Below, piece by piece: positions 13,476 to 13,654 of a stretch of DNA of 13,654 nt. Each line of letters starts with the position of its first letter. Within the stretch, counting starts at the first letter, position 1. Under the pieces are notes generated by a model. The model did no database searches. It was not told the DNA's origin and saw nothing but the letters and a program-made list of their open reading frames with translations. This DNA comes from Candidatus Fermentithermobacillaceae bacterium UBA3951 (GTDB lineage Bacteria; Bacillota; Sulfobacillia; Fermentithermobacillales; Fermentithermobacillaceae): NCBI GenBank assembly GCA_002385465.1, contig DGDN01000062.1:1-13654 (forward strand), read 5' to 3'. A program made the position numbers and the translations under genes.

Positions 13476-13654
13476 GTGAATAAGAAGCATTTTAGGGCCC
13501 CAAGGGGCCGGGAGATCTCATGCAAAGGGTGGCAGCAGGAAGCTGCACTCAGGATGCTCATGAACAACCTTGAGGTCGCCGAGAAGCCCGACGATCTCAT
13601 CGTCTACGGAGGAACGGGTAAGGCTGCCCGGAATTGGGAATGCTTCGAAGCCAT
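13476..13654 (+). CDS. hutU: Urocanate hydratase, N-terminal part, cut by window end
   Basis: The first 59 codons of urocanase, the second enzyme of histidine breakdown, which uses tightly bound NAD+ to convert urocanate to imidazolonepropionate. Family hallmarks are clear: RAPRGREISCKGWQQEAALRM, then MNNLEVAEKP, then IVYGGTGKAARNWECFEA, the beginning of the conserved NAD-dependent core. The start is GTG at 13476 with GTGAGGT (13461-13467) eight bases upstream; the product starts VNKKHFRAPRG as expected of the family. The segment usually reading LDPEVAE appears as LEVAE, two residues shorter. The rest, including the catalytic Cys region, lies outside the window. Other hut genes may follow. 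Confidence 0.85.
   Translation, partial: MNKKHFRAPRGREISCKGWQQEAALRMLMNNLEVAEKPDDLIVYGGTGKAARNWECFEA

Noticed and set aside
13496..13509. GGCCCC-AA-GGGGCC inverted repeat as a terminator after the HAD gene
   Set aside because: It lies inside the hutU coding region (codes for RAPRG), its loop is too small and no T-run follows.
1..13654. CRISPR, tRNA, insertion sequence or prophage signals
   Set aside because: No spaced direct repeats, tRNA-like cloverleaf sequence, transposase motifs or phage genes were seen anywhere in the window.

Overview
The window looks like chromosomal DNA from a fairly GC-rich member of the Bacillota (Firmicutes). This rests on several features: a PyrR-type attenuator in front of a pyr operon, a PyrK/class 1B PyrD pair, a full-length bacterial RqcH (NFACT) protein, strong AAGGAGG-like ribosome binding sites, and several GTG starts. 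I cannot place it more precisely. No phage, transposase, CRISPR, tRNA or rRNA signal is visible, and composition looks even throughout.

Layout. Bases 1-1584 hold the 3' part of malQ (4-alpha-glucanotransferase), cut by the window edge. A MATE-family exporter (1667-3082) follows, then a divergent PlsY-like membrane acyltransferase homologue (3277-3861) and a small three-helix membrane protein (3964-4233), all on the plus strand. A PLP-dependent threonine/serine dehydratase (4302-5255) lies on the minus strand. Its intergenic region with the pyr operon carries a near-consensus sigma-A promoter, a PyrR-binding RNA element, a second similar hairpin, a 70-codon leader reading frame and an intrinsic terminator.

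The pyr operon runs pyrR-pyrB-pyrC-pyrK-pyrD (5675-10377) with short gaps and one 1-base overlap. PyrB, PyrC and PyrD/PyrK turn carbamoyl phosphate plus aspartate into orotate, and PyrR senses the UMP end product. Carbamoyl-phosphate synthase, PyrE and PyrF are not in the window. The operon ends tail-to-tail with, and overlaps by 26 bp, a minus-strand rqcH gene (10352-12139) for ribosome-associated quality control.

Divergent from rqcH, over a compact two-way promoter with a central palindrome, lie an unrecognised 137-residue protein, a Cof-type HAD phosphatase, and the start of hutU (urocanate hydratase), which runs off the window.

The most interesting part is the pyr leader. The 3' arm of the PyrR hairpin contains the Shine-Dalgarno sequence of the leader reading frame, and the terminator lies inside that frame. 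PyrR-UMP could therefore act by blocking leader translation, which would let the terminator form. The PlsY-like protein, which has lost hallmark residues in all three catalytic motifs, is the second thing worth a look.
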